Positions 1-10,369 of a stretch of DNA of 64,000 nt are shown here, piece after piece. The DNA is taken from positions 815,216,569 through 815,280,568 of the forward strand of contig NC_081414.1 in assembly GCF_030272615.1 (NCBI RefSeq), given 5' to 3'. Each line of letters opens with the position of its first letter. Positions within the stretch are counted from its first letter, which is position 1. A program made the translations under genes and the position numbers. Below the pieces are notes generated by a model. It searched no databases. It saw only the letters and a list, made by a program, of their open reading frames with translations, and was not told the origin of the DNA. This DNA comes from Cryptomeria japonica. Lineage: Eukaryota > Streptophyta > Pinopsida > Cupressales > Cupressaceae.

Positions 1-1
1 G

Positions 2-520
2 GTGAACCAATTTAGGAGTGGGATGAATAATGGAATGAATAATGTGAACAATGGTCCTACCTTTACTGATCATTGTTTCATATGCAATAATTTTGGTCAC
101 AAGTCAAACATGTGAAGAGAAGTAATGAACAATTTTTAGAATAAGAGATGTTATGCTTTTGGGATGTTTGGAAATATCTCTAACCAGTATAGGATGAGAC
201 CAAATTAGATGAATTGCAGACCTATGCAGAGAAATGTTGTTTGCCATACATGCAACAAAACCGGTCACATTGTAAAGTATTGTAGAAGCAAGAATAATGC
301 TCTAGTAAATGAAGACAAATCATATGAGAAAAGAAAAGAGAAGGTAGAAGAGATTAGAGACAAGCATGAGAAGATGTGGGTTAGAAAAGATGAATCCAAG
401 ATAAACAGTGGATCTGCACCTGAATCAGGTGCAGGATCTTCATCTGGTAACAAAGGCTCTTGGCCTTGGGGGTGGTATTTTCATACAAAATCTTGCAAAA
501 CCCCTTGGAGAGATCTATGA
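2..520 (+). pseudogene. Gag-like CCHC zinc-knuckle region (Alpha)
   Basis: One frame from base 2 to a stop at 518-520 encodes an Asn/Met-rich stretch with three knuckle motifs: CFICNNFGHKSNM followed by a stop where the last Cys should be, a decayed CYAFGMFGNISNQY, and an intact CHTCNKTGHIVKYC. A Lys/Glu-rich segment follows. CCHC knuckles bind nucleic acid in retroelement Gag proteins. Three internal stops (one TGA, two TAG) and lost Cys/His residues show the copy is dead. The matching Beta segment is at 3490-3788. The region 521-840 shows no clear coding. Confidence 0.75.
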
Positions 521-840
521 TCGATCATGGTTGATTGCAGATGATTATCTAGAACTCTTCATGCCAATATTTGAATCTGGTTGAATGGCTTATACTAAAC
601 ATGGCATCTAGTTGAACCTTGCTAGTGCATTTATGTCAACTTAAAATTAGGGTTTGCAAGGTTAAAAAGGGAAAATATGAATCATTTATCACATTGCAAT
701 CAAAGAGTTGAAGCAACAGAGTGAGGAGAACCTAGTTCCAACGTGATCAAAAGCTTGAGGAAATTTGACAAGGTTATTGTGCATTCGTTAGGAACAAGAG
801 GTATTTACAAAAGCATATTTTTAACCCTAAATTTCTCGAA

Positions 841-1773
841 ATGGCATATTCTTCTATTAATATGGCTTTTGTAGTTGAGGTTTTTGAAAGAGAAAGGCCA
901 CAATTCAAGAAACACACATTTAAGTTAGTTGAGGTTGATCCAAATGGTGCTTTCTTGTTCATAGCATATGGAGTTCATCATGTTGTTGATGTGAGAGATT
1001 ATATTCACTACAATATTGAGGAGACTGGAAATGAGGCGATGCTAGCATACTATAATAGACACCTCTGGGATAGAGATAGAAATCTCAAACTGGAATATGC
1101 TCAGTTGTAGAGAAAGGGTTTCACATAATTTATTCACTTCCCATTGTTCAATGAATATGACTGTGTATGATGAGTTTATCTGGCTAGACAAACCTTACAA
1201 GATAACCTAGAAGGTCATCCATGCAGTCACTTGCCTGAATCAAAAAGGTGAAAAACCTAATTTGAGAAAGGTAATGAACCCTACTATCACAAAGCTAACT
1301 GATGCATAATTTGATAACAGATCTATGACAATTGATGCTATTTTGGAACATAATGTGATATTTTCATCCATGATCATCGAATATAAAGTTTACTATTCTA
1401 GCAGATTGAATTTTATCTCTGGTATAGCAATTTATGCATCTTATCAAATGGTAAAAGAAGATATGTAGTATGACTTGTGTTCAATTATTCTTGAAGAGCT
1501 TCTCATAAATTTAAAGAAGATTAAATAAGAAGAAGAATGTTTTTAAATTTGGTTCTCTAATTATCTGTCTTGCACTTTATCTCATGAATGAGATTCCTGG
1601 AATAGGGAGAGTTCAATGGGAATCTGACTTACCGGTGGCCACCCAAATTAAGAAAGGTGTGCAAAGATTGGGAAAGAGGGAGAATGAAACTGCTACCCTG
1701 TTGATCTTTTTCCAAATCCTCCAAGGAAAAATGAAGGATAGGAAAAAGATTCCAAAGAAAGTGGTGGAGAAGT
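841..1773 (+). pseudogene. Second ORF of Alpha, N-terminal part
   Basis: Conceptual translation starting at the ATG at 841 aligns by eye along its length with Beta 8925-9850 and with Element-E 56938-56132. The best shared block is an aromatic/Trp pattern (EFIWLDKPYKIT here, DFVWLEEQPFKIT in E) followed by a hydrophobic helix and a TG or TC turn. The local pattern resembles plant transposon-derived domains such as the plant mobile domain or the PF20167 putative plant transposon protein, but this rests on few residues. Several stops and frameshifts interrupt it. No protease, RT or integrase motif is present. Its function is unknown. Confidence 0.6.
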
Positions 1774-2775
1774 TGTTGGCAATTGACACTCATCCGGTGA
1801 TTTCAAGTGACTTTTGGTAGTTACATATTTGTTTAGGGTTGTCATTGATGACAAATCTTCTTGGTGATTTGATCTGGAAGTCATGATTCATCTTATCTAG
1901 AAGATGAAGGTAACCGATAGACAGTTAATTGGTAAAATAGGGTATTTTAGTAATGCTTTGGACCATAATGATTTCCAATGATTGCGATATTTTTGGTAAT
2001 TGTTTTTATGATCTCAGTGAATGGAAAGACCTCTAGGAAGCATGTGAAAACACTTTTTTAGTACAGTGCTATGTTGTGTTCAAGATTCAAGCCGACTTGG
2101 ATGTACACGTTACACTTATTGAAGCTGACTTGATCTACACATTACACTTATTGAAGACGATTTGAAGAAAATTGATTTCATGTTGACACCGGATATATGA
2201 GATTGAATTGGTGATTCATTTTGGTGATATAAGTGGTGTGGTGATCAATTTTGGTGTGATTGAGCACATTTTCATGTGCATATTCAATCTGGTGATTGAC
2301 TCAGACAAAGACAAGGTATTTGCAAAGTGAAGATAGTCAGAGATTCAATGCTTAATTGAAACTCATTATTGCATTATTATATGCTACTTGAGAGTTCATT
2401 TCATTGTATTCCCTCATTGTAATTAAATTGTAAGTCAGTGATACTTCCAAGAAGGTTGTAGCCTTTTAGACAATTGTAATTGAGAAGTGAACTCTAGGCA
2501 GTGAGCCTGAATGCAAGTGCATTCCCCATCTATGTAATATTTAGGTACTCCTGGCCATGGTATATGAATATTGTTAGTTCTAGCCCCACTGTGGTTTTTC
2601 CCTTTGTGGGTTTCCACATAAAAATTTCAGTTTTGTGGATTTGTGCATTCTTGTTGCATATTTATGTTCTTTTCTGCTATGCATTACTAACTGGTGGATA
2701 AAGAATAAGTTTGTGGATTTAACTTTCAGTAGATCATTGATTCACCCCCCCTCTTAGTGATCCCTGATTATAACA
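1774..2775 (+). repeat. Beta 5' LTR
   Basis: This 1002-bp repeat begins TGTTGGCAATTGACACTCAT and ends GATTATAACA. It is repeated at 13958-14918. It contains the shared hairpin-like module GTGGTTTTTCCC...GGGTTTCCAC at about 2591-2616 and, near its end, the pyrimidine-rich TTCACCCCCCCTC motif at about 2741-2755. The start follows the target repeat gaagt, and the end is followed by a primer-binding site. Confidence 0.9.
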
Positions 2776-2777
2776 AT

Positions 2778-2790
2778 TGGTATCAGAGCC
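2778..2790 (+). promoter_or_regulatory. Beta primer-binding site (initiator tRNA-Met type)
   Basis: The sequence TGGTATCAGAGCC lies two bases after the LTR end. It is the usual plant Copia primer-binding site complementary to the 3' region of initiator tRNA-Met, and it is intact. It fixes the LTR boundary and the plus orientation. Confidence 0.9.
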
Positions 2791-2843
2791 TAGTTCCTCT
2801 GAGGAAGCTCAACCACTTAAGGAATATCTGGGATATTGATTCA

Positions 2844-3788
2844 ATGGATTTTAGTTTTTAGAGACAACTCAATGTGGAACTTGACGATATTGATGCTGCT
2901 CAAAGTGAGGTTTGTACCTTGAAGAAGAACCTGAATGTTGATGAATTCATTAGTGAGCTGAAGGATCAAGAAATTATCTGTAGAGAAAAGGGTAAGGAGT
3001 TAATGGAAATGTTGAAGGAGAAATAAGATCATTGATGAGGCTAACAAGCTTGAGAGATAATACTGCTTTGAAGAATGAGATGCAATCCATTATGATGAGA
3101 CTAACTAAGGATATTGAGGACGAGAAGAAGAATGAAGGAAATCCGACACAATTACTAAAGGAAAGAGTTGATGAATGCTTCAGGCTTACCTATGAGAATT
3201 ATCAGTTGAAGCTTGAGTTAACACAATCAAAGAATAATGGTCAAGAGATTGAAAGAAAGATTGCTACCTTGAGGGATGAACTTGCTACTGCCAATGAATA
3301 CAAAGATAAATTCAAAGCTAGATCAACAAGGCTTGATGAGATGCTAAAAGGTCAAAGACATGGAAAGGATATGCAAGGCCTAGGATTTGAGAAAGGTTAA
3401 TCCTTCGGATCTGGATAAGGAAATGTAAAACCTGATCTAAAGAAGAGAAAGAATCCTCTAGTAAGACAACCTAATGCTCATAAATTCAATGGTAGATGTT
3501 TTACTTGCAACAAGTTTTATCATATGACGATTAGTGTAGAAGTAGGATGAATAATGGAATGATGAACAATAACAATATGATGATCAACAATAATAATGTT
3601 CCTACCTTTACTGGTCAGTGTTTCATATGCAATAATTTTGGACACAAGTCAAATGTGTGCAGAGCAATAATGAATAATTTTTAGAACAAAAGATGCTACA
3701 CTTGTGGAATGTTTGGACATATTTCTAAACAGTGCATAATGAATAATTTTTAGAGCAAAAATAGTGCTCCAATTGACAATAACAAACC
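2844..3788 (+). pseudogene. Beta gag-like protein: coiled coil plus zinc knuckles
   Basis: The ATG at 2844 is the first after the primer-binding site. The translation is Leu/Glu/Lys-rich and looks coiled-coil forming, with a frameshift near 3025 and a long open stretch from 3032 to 3400. Three knuckles follow: CFTCNKFYHM (broken), CFICNNFGHKSNVC (intact) and CYTCGMFGHISKQC (intact). TAG stops occur at about 2859, after MNNF at about 3680 and again near 3750. The order of coiled coil then knuckle array is the same in Element-E. The gene is interrupted at 3789 by Copia-H and resumes near 8401. Confidence 0.75.
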
Positions 3789-4240
3789 TGTTAGTGTAAA
3801 TAAATATTCATTATGGATATTATTACACTTTACTTAAGTTAACTTAGGATAATGCATCTCTTTGTATTTTGGATTTGAGACACTTGGGGAAGTGTGCACA
3901 TAGGGATAGAGCTTGTAGGAGAAATTCCAGCTTTTGTGGTCTTGTTTTGTTGTTACACTCCACATTCAGTGGGTCATCCACCACTCGTGGAATATTATAT
4001 TATTTCTCCTACCTACCCCTAGTATTTCTTACCTACCCTTGTTTCTCTTTGAGCCACATGTCATGATTGTGTGCTCATACATCCATATGGCCTTGCCTAT
4101 ATAAACAGGCCTATATTCATTGTATTGGTTAATCCAGTTGATCATTTGCATATTGATGAAAATACAGTTTTGTTCTTGTCATTCTATTGTCTCTCTTTTT
4201 ATGCCTTTCATTGTGCCCTTGATCTTGGCAAAATCCTACA
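3789..4240 (+). repeat. Copia-H 5' LTR
   Basis: This 452-bp LTR starts TGTTAGTGTAAATAAATATT and ends AAATCCTACA, directly before the primer-binding site. It has a good TATA box, CTATATAAAC, at 4098-4107, so transcription would start a few tens of bases downstream. It lacks the hairpin and poly-C end motif of the other Copia LTRs here, so it belongs to a different Copia lineage. No 3' partner is present. Confidence 0.85.
4098..4107 (+). promoter_or_regulatory. TATA box in Copia-H LTR
   Basis: CTATATAAAC lies 133-142 bp before the LTR end, in the position expected for the U3 promoter of a Copia LTR. This is a sequence match only. Confidence 0.6.
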
Positions 4241-4253
4241 TGGTATCAGAGCC
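4241..4253 (+). promoter_or_regulatory. Copia-H primer-binding site
   Basis: TGGTATCAGAGCC directly abuts the LTR end. It is the intact initiator tRNA-Met type primer site found in plant Copia elements. Confidence 0.9.
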
Positions 4254-5811
4254 ATTGGGGCTTCATTGATTGGTTTTTGGAGACATCGTGGAAGGCTTCT
4301 ATTTTCAGATCTTAAGAACTACGCTTTTTGGAGGCATCTTGGAGCATTTTTGGCCTCACCATCGCATCCATAAAAATCAAGTATAAATTCGACCATTTTA
4401 GGCGAAAATCAATTTTTGGGGGTGGAGGAATCTTTTGCCCAATTTGGGCAGTACGGTACGGAATTTTCGGATCTATAAAAAAAAATTTTAAAAATATTTT
4501 TTTCTTTGAAATTTTTTTCCAGCTTTTGAAAAAAAATTTTGAAAAAAAAAAAATTAAAAATTATATCCGAAAAGTTTAAAAAAAAAAAAAAAGAAATCTT
4601 TTTTTTTTTGTTTTTGGGGGTTTGTAGACCCCCCTGCCCATCGTAGCTTTCCTGCAAGCTTGTCAGACCAACATAGGCTTCGGCGGCCACCAGAAGCCCT
4701 AGCTCCGATAGCCCCATGACCACCAGCCACCGAAAGCTCCGACCCCAGCGGCCACCGCTTGCAGTCTACTGCCGTTGGTGCCCGTAGGCCGCCACTCGCT
4801 GCCGCCTGCCACTGCGCACAGCCAAGCTCTATGCGCTGCCTAGCTCCAGCGCTCACGCCGCCTAGCTCCCACACTGCTGGGACCTCCCGACCCCACCACC
4901 AGCGCCACCATCGGCCCTCAGGCAGCCCTTCCGGCCACCTCTTTCCAGTAGCCGCCAAACTTTCCCGATCATCGCCAAAATTTTCTGATCACTGTAAAAC
5001 TTTTCTGGGAACAGACTGGCAAATTTTCGGTGACCGCCAACAGTCAGCACCACCTATTTTTTTTGCACAGTCAGCACCCAGTTAGTGCCACCTAGCCTTT
5101 TTGCACAGTCAGCGCCCAGTCAGCACCACCTAGATTTTTTGCACAGTCAGTGCCCAGTCAATGCCCAGTTAGTTTTTTAGAAATTCACAGACCCCTCTCT
5201 GTTGAGCTGTTTGGTTTTTTGGGCCAACTTTGGAGGCTCATAACTTACTCAATTTTGCTCCTTTTTGGGTGCAAATTTTTTTATTTGGGCTAATTTTTCG
5301 TGCTCTTCGCAGTGGTGTGGTTATTTTTTGGTTTTGGCGCACAGGTTTTTTGGAATTTTTAGATTCTCTCAACTATACCTGTCCAATCCTTAATTCTACA
5401 ACTTCAAAGGCCTCGTTTGAGCTCATACGACCTCCTTTTCAGGTGCCATTTTTTTTTGAAAGTGCATGTTTTTTGTCTACTTTCATAATCTATGACCAGA
5501 TTTTAGAGATTTTGAGTGGAAGTTGTACTTTCAAATATTGGTCTTATTTGGCCTATTAGGTACTTGTAATATGCTTGGATCTTAGTTTAGATCTCTTGCA
5601 TTATTAGTTTGAGTCTCTTTTGGCCTTATTAAGGCATTTGTAAAATTGAAATCAAAAGCCCACTTTGCCATTTTTTGCAAGTGGCCCATTGTATATGCAC
5701 TAAGTATAAAGTGTCAAATCATCACTTTTGGGGGGGTTCTTTGATTAAGTGAATTTGGGGAGGTGTCTTATGTGATTGTGCCTCTCTTTGTGCTCTTTCA
5801 TTTTTGTTGCA
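4254..5811 (+). other. Copia-H untranslated leader with GC-rich block
   Basis: The 1.56 kb between the primer-binding site and the gag ATG has three parts. Bases about 4470-4612 are long A and T homopolymer runs. Bases about 4620-5060 are strongly GC- and CpG-rich, unlike the rest of the window, and are open on both strands, which I read as composition and not as a gene. Bases 5063-5170 are short tandem repeats. A pyrimidine-rich stretch leads to gag. A long leader is known in some plant Copia lineages. Confidence 0.6.
5063..5170 (+). repeat. Tandem repeat in Copia-H leader
   Basis: There are about three imperfect copies of a 36-37-bp unit containing TTTTTGCACAGTCAGC and CCCAGTCAGCACCACCTAG, starting near 5063, 5098 and 5135. 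A partial copy (CAGTCAGCACCACCTATTT) precedes them at about 5041. Confidence 0.75.
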
Positions 5812-6801
5812 ATGAGTCCTCATAAATTTCCACCCTTAACTCCACATAATTATGCATCATGGAAAATTAAAGTATGGAGCAAATTAATGGAAAAGGGTCT
5901 CACACATTACATAGATGGAACAATAGCAGCACCACCTAATCCTAAGGCTGATCCTAATGCTCAGTTAGAATGGCTCACAAAGAATTGTATGGCTCTTGGA
6001 ACTTTGCGCAAGTATGTATCAGATGACCTCATTTTTCACATTGAGAAGTGTACAATAATCAAAGAGGCTTGGGATATGTTTCAGAAATTATATAGTCAAG
6101 TTGATGAAATCAGAGGTTACAAAATTGACAATGAGCTCAGCAACTTGGATCCCAAGAGTTTTGATACAATCCAAGATTATGTCACCAAAGAAAATGAGCT
6201 AAGAGAAAAGCTTAAGGATTGTGGAATTGACAAAAAGGATGCTCAGTTGATATTCAACTTGTTGGACAAGCTTGCACCAAAATATGCAGCATTTGTGTCT
6301 AGCTTCCAAACTCATTGTTTGATAGTGGGGAGTTCCTATGTTATGCCTTCATTTGATGCTTTCATAGAAATGTTGATATTGGAACAATCTAAGCTATTGA
6401 ACATGGGACTTCTCAAGTCTTCAAAGTCCAAGGCTTTGATGGCTAATCAAGGGAATCAAGGAAGTCAAGGCAAAGATTCCAACAAAAAGAAGAAGCACTC
6501 TAAGTCTAAGCCACAACAAGAAAAAGGACAATCATCCTCTCCATCACAAGGCAATTTTTCATCCTCTTCCAAGAAGGGGACACCACCTAAGAAGGATAAA
6601 CCAACTTGTGCATATTTCAAGAAGTATGGTCATGATGAGCATCGATGCCACACAAAGCAAGTTGATGAGTTAACTAATCTTCTTAAGAAAAACAACATCA
6701 ACTTGCCATCCACCTACACAAAGAAGGATTCATCTCCTTCCTCTTCCTCACATTCTAAGGGAAAAGGGCAAGCATTTGTGGCTACAATAGGTTCTTCATA
6801 G
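5812..6801 (+). CDS. Copia-H Gag
   Basis: The ATG at 5812 begins MSPHKFPPLTPHNYASWKIK, a typical Copia Gag start in which a Trp sits about 17 residues in. An upstream ATG at 5776 is in frame, but the start at 5812 fits the family better. The UBN2-type gag domain covers roughly residues 15-210. A Ser/Lys-rich linker follows, then a knuckle reading CAYFKKYGHDEHRC near residue 265, in which the second Cys has become Phe. The TAG at 6799-6801 interrupts a frame that goes on into protease (QWILDSGAS). The product would be a nucleocapsid-like structural protein. The copy is almost certainly inactive. Confidence 0.8.
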   Translation: MSPHKFPPLTPHNYASWKIKVWSKLMEKGLTHYIDGTIAAPPNPKADPNAQLEWLTKNCMALGTLRKYVSDDLIFHIEKCTIIKEAWDMFQKLYSQVDEIRGYKIDNELSNLDPKSFDTIQDYVTKENELREKLKDCGIDKKDAQLIFNLLDKLAPKYAAFVSSFQTHCLIVGSSYVMPSFDAFIEMLILEQSKLLNMGLLKSSKSKALMANQGNQGSQGKDSNKKKKHSKSKPQQEKGQSSSPSQGNFSSSSKKGTPPKKDKPTCAYFKKYGHDEHRCHTKQVDELTNLLKKNNINLPSTYTKKDSSPSSSSHSKGKGQAFVATIGSS

Positions 6802-8400
6802 CAATGGATACTTGACTCGGGTGCCTCATATCACATGGGTTCTACAAAGGAGTAGTTTTCTTCATTGGAGCCATCTAAGGTACCTCACATTTACATAGGT
6901 GATGATACACAAGTTGAGGTTGAAGGGAAAGGTTCAATTAACATGGATGACGAAACTTTTGAGAATGTTCTCTATGTTCCTAACTTGTCTACCAACCTTC
7001 TCTCTATCTACCAAATCACTCACTATGGGAATGGAAAAAAGGTTGAGTTTATACCAGATTCAGTTGTGGTAAAGGAACTTGATGATGATGCCTTGGTAGT
7101 AGTGGGAAAAGTCAATGACAATTCAAGGCTTTATTCATTCTCCCACTTTGTGCCAAGTTCACCTTCTAGGGCCTCACTTACTCATTCAAATTCTGAAAGT
7201 AAGCTATGGCATGAGCGGTTTGGTCACCTCAACTACCACTATCTTCAGCAGCTCAGTACTAAAGACATGGTCACAGGTCTACCTTGAATCAGTTTTTCAG
7301 AGGGTGTATGTTCAGGTTGTTCCATGGGCAAGCATCCCGAGGAGAAGTTTGATAAAGGGAAAGCTTGGAGAGCTTTGGAAGTTCTTCAACTTGTTCACAG
7401 TGATGTAGCAGGTCCATTTCTAGCACTTTCATTTAGCAAGGCCCGCTATGTCCTCACCTTCATTGATGACTATTCCCACTTCACTTGGGTCTACTTTCTC
7501 ATTCATAAGAGTGAAGTATTTGACAGGTTTCAGGACTTCAAGACTCATGTGGAGAAGCAATCCAGGAAGGTAGTCAAGATTCTTCATACAGATAATGGAA
7601 GGGAATATGTGAACAAGAGGCTTGAGGATTTTTGTACACTTGAGGGAGTTGATCTTTAGCATTTTGTTGCATACACTCCATAGTAGAACGAAGTTGTAGA
7701 ACGCAAGAATAGAACTCTCAAAGAAATGGCTAGATGTATGATACATGCACGATCTCTTGATCCCGCCTTTTGGGCAGAGGCTATCAGTTGTGCCACACAC
7801 ATCCAGAATCGAGTTCCTCACAAAGCTTTGCAAGGTATTACTCCTTTTGAAGCTTGCGCTGGTAGGAAACTGATTGTGAGACATTTTAGAGTCTTTGGGT
7901 GTCCAGCATGGGCTCGCATACTTCCACAGAAATGCAAGGCATTGGAACCTCAGAGTCAGCCTTGCATATTTGTTGGATATCCTGAGGGTGTTAAGGCATA
8001 TAGATTGATGGATCTTGAGACACATGAGGTGTTCATTGAGAGGAGTTTACACTTCGAGGAATTCTCTCCTAGCTTAGCCTCTCTACCTCCTCCATCTTCC
8101 TCCATTGTGGATAGTGATGCTAGTGATTCAAATGATGAGACTCCTTCAACCACGACTCGTAGGGTTACACCTCCGTAGGGTCCGCTTGTAGTTGAGGAGC
8201 CTCGTTCTCCACCTCCACCTAGACCTCCTTGGGCTCGACAGACACTTGAGTCAGCAAGTTCTCTTGTTGGGGATCCTTCAGATACATAGAGAACTTCATC
8301 ACAACATCAGGATCTATCACATGCATTCATTGCTACCACTTCCAATCCATAGACATTTTAGGAAGCATCAGGGGTTCCTGAGTGGGACCAAGCTATGGAG
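6802..8400 (+). pseudogene. Copia-H protease and integrase, RT missing
   Basis: The same frame as gag continues without any indel. Protease has its DSG active site in WILDSGASYHM near 6808. GAG-pre-integrase follows (LWHERFGHLN, then CSGCSMGKH). The integrase core shows D in VHSDVAG and, downstream, HTDNGREY. The conserved motif before VVERKNR at 7670-7700 carries two adjacent TAG codons where Copia integrases have two Gln. Stops are at 6853, 7285 (TGA), 7657, 7681, 7684, 8176, 8287, 8350 and 8359; all but one are TAG. The C-terminal linker is Pro/Ser-rich, and RT is gone. Confidence 0.85.
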
Positions 8401-8924
8401 ATGAAAAGGGAAAGGCAAAGGTTGATGATATCAGAGATCAACATAAGAAGATGTGGGTAAAGAAGGATGAATCTAAGGAAGATAATGGATTTGTACCTGA
8501 ATTCGGTGCATAATATCCATCCAATAACTAGGGCTTTTGGCCTTAGGGGGAGGAAAACCAATGCAAATCTTCTAGTACCCCTTGATAAGATCTGTAGTTG
8601 ATGGATTACAGATGGTAGAAACTAAGCTTCAATTGATATCTTGAATTCAGATGGCTAATTTTGGCATCCAGTAGTGAAATAGGGCACCCACTTGAATATT
8701 TGAGGTGCATTTATTTCAAAGTAAAATTAGGGTTTGCAAAGTTAAAAGGGAAAATACAAGAATCATTCTTCACTTTGTGAATAGTTTTTTCAAGTTGAAG
8801 AATAAGGCAATCAAAGACCAAAAGAGATCCAGCGATCGATCTAGGACATCCGTCAATTGGTTGAGGTATTTTTTGAAGGGTATTTTCTGAGTTTAATTTT
8901 CTAAGAATTTAAAAAGGCATCAAC
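8401..8924 (+). pseudogene. Beta gag-like tail and spacer
   Basis: From about 8401 the translation matches the Lys/Glu-rich tail of the Alpha gag-like frame (here ending in KKMWVKKDESK, there EKMWVRKDESK). This is the tail that Copia-H separated from 3788. The rest, to about 8924, is a spacer like 521-840 of Alpha, without convincing coding. Confidence 0.65.
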
Positions 8925-10369
8925 ATCTTCTATTGCTAGTCCACTGGCAGTTGAGGTTGAGGATAGAACTTATCTTGTATTTAAGAAACACCCCTACAAA
9001 TCCATGGAAGTTTACCCGGTTGGATATTTCTATTTCATTCTACATGGAGTATTGCATGTTGATGATGTTTGAGCCTACATTCATTGTGAAATAAGGAAAC
9101 CAGCTCTGAGGACATCTTGGACTTGTATACTAACATCATCATGGATGAGATTGACAATCACAAGCCGAAATTTGTGCAGCTATAAAGAAAGGGTTTCACA
9201 CAATTTGTAAACTTTCTGACTTTTGATGAGAAGGAATGGGTAAGGTATATGTTAAGAAGGATCCATGCTAAATTTATATGGCTTGAACAACCATACAAGA
9301 TCACTACTTATGCAATCAGGGAAGTAACCTGTCTAAACCAAACTAGTGAAAATCCAGAGTTGCGGAAGGTCACAAACCCTACTCTGAACAAATTAACCAA
9401 TGTAGAGTTTGATGGGTGATCAATGAAGATCAACACAATAAAAGTGGATGATGTTAAATTTGTTGCAATGGTGATTGGTTACAAAGTGTATCAATCTAAC
9501 AGACTGGAATTTGTATCTGACACTGCTATCCATGTAGCTTACAAAATGGTCAATGAAGATGGTCATTATGACTTGTGTAGTGTGCATTTGGAGGAATTAA
9601 TGATAAAATTGAAGAAAATCAAGAAGGATAACAAGAATTTCTTTAAATTTGGTTCTTTGATTATTTATTTGGCACTCTATTTCATGAACCAGATCCCTGG
9701 AACCAATAGAGTACAATGGGCTTATGATAGACTGGTGGCTCACCAAACAAAGCAAAGACTTGGTAGACTTGGGAATCAAGACAATCAAAATGCTACTTTG
9801 TGGGCCTTCTTTAAAACTTTTCAAGACAAAATGAAATAGAGAGTGAGAATCCCAAAATAAATTGTAAAGAAATATGAGGGGATGGTCTATTTTATGGTAA
9901 ACAAGGATGAATGTATTATGGAAGTAGTTCAACCCTAGACAGTATGGACAATTCCTTAGGGGTATGAGGCTGATCAAGCTACCTTGGATGCCTACATGCA
10001 AAACTTTCTAAATGCTCTGATGGACACCAAAGAGAAAAGGCTCAAAATCTACAAGGAGAAATCAATGGAGTTGCACTCTAAGTTCTCTGAATCACCAAGA
10101 AAGAGGAAGGTAGCAAAGATTGTGGAAGAAATTCTTGTCAAAGAAGGACATCCCCAAGAGAAAGTCAGAGCTTCGAGGGATGTAGTTCAGAAAGAAAAGA
10201 AACAAAATATTTCACCTACTCCCATTAAGGGTGAAGGTGATAGGACCTTCTCCTTCTCTAGTGAAGACAACTCCGGCTGAAACAGAACCCTCTGGTGCAT
10301 CAAAGGGGAAAGGTGTTCTGAGCAAAAAGAAGAAAACTTAAAGAGAATATGTGGCAGTCTCTTTGGTGC
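8925..10369 (+). pseudogene. Beta second ORF, N-terminal half
   Basis: This is the homologue of Alpha 841-1773 plus 14924-15310 and of Element-E 56938-55427. The best preserved part is one frame from 9423 to 10280 with only four internal stops (a TAG and a TAA around 9837-9860, then two TAGs near 9936-9960). It shows the WLEQPYKIT block near 9280, an amphipathic region around 9430-9840, and then a very basic/acidic segment around 10030-10280 (RKRKVAKIVEE). There is no enzymatic motif. The role is unknown; structural or nucleic-acid binding is possible given the charge pattern. Confidence 0.6.

Larger units (their letters stand above)
1..1773 (+). mobile_element. Alpha LTR element, left internal part
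   Basis: This is the left internal part of a non-autonomous LTR element that starts outside the window. It holds zinc-knuckle coding sequence followed by the start of a long second ORF. The ORF is cut at 1773 by the LTR of Beta and resumes at 14924 in the correct reading frame once Beta and one copy of the 5-bp target repeat (gaagt at 1769-1773, taagt at 14919-14923) are set aside. That continuity shows that 1-1773 and 14919-18315 are one element. Confidence 0.85.
3789..8400 (+). mobile_element. Copia-H, 5' part only
   Basis: This is a Ty1/Copia element with 5' LTR, primer-binding site, long leader, gag, protease and integrase. It stops just before reverse transcriptase: the post-integrase linker ends near GVPEWDQAMEM at about 8370-8403, and the sequence then passes directly into Beta coding sequence. 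RT, RNase H and the 3' LTR are absent. The 5-bp sequence before the LTR is aaacc (3784-3788) and no matching copy is seen at the 3' side. It lies inside the zinc-knuckle region of Beta. Confidence 0.85.

Noticed and set aside
2435-2701. Small open frames inside the Beta LTR on both strands
   Set aside because: They lie in LTR sequence that is repeated at 13958-14918, where the frames are not kept.
4554-5085. Open frames on both strands in the GC-rich block (about 134 and 108 codons)
   Set aside because: They overlap on opposite strands in GC-rich sequence inside a retroelement leader, have no domain, and are best explained by lack of AT-rich stops.
7429-8025. 198-codon minus-strand frame
   Set aside because: It is antisense to the Copia-H integrase, whose motifs are clear on the plus strand.
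5812-8361. TAG read as a sense codon (stop recoding) in Copia-H
   Set aside because: Plant nuclear genes use the standard code, and the same elements also carry TGA and TAA stops and broken Cys residues, which fits mutation.
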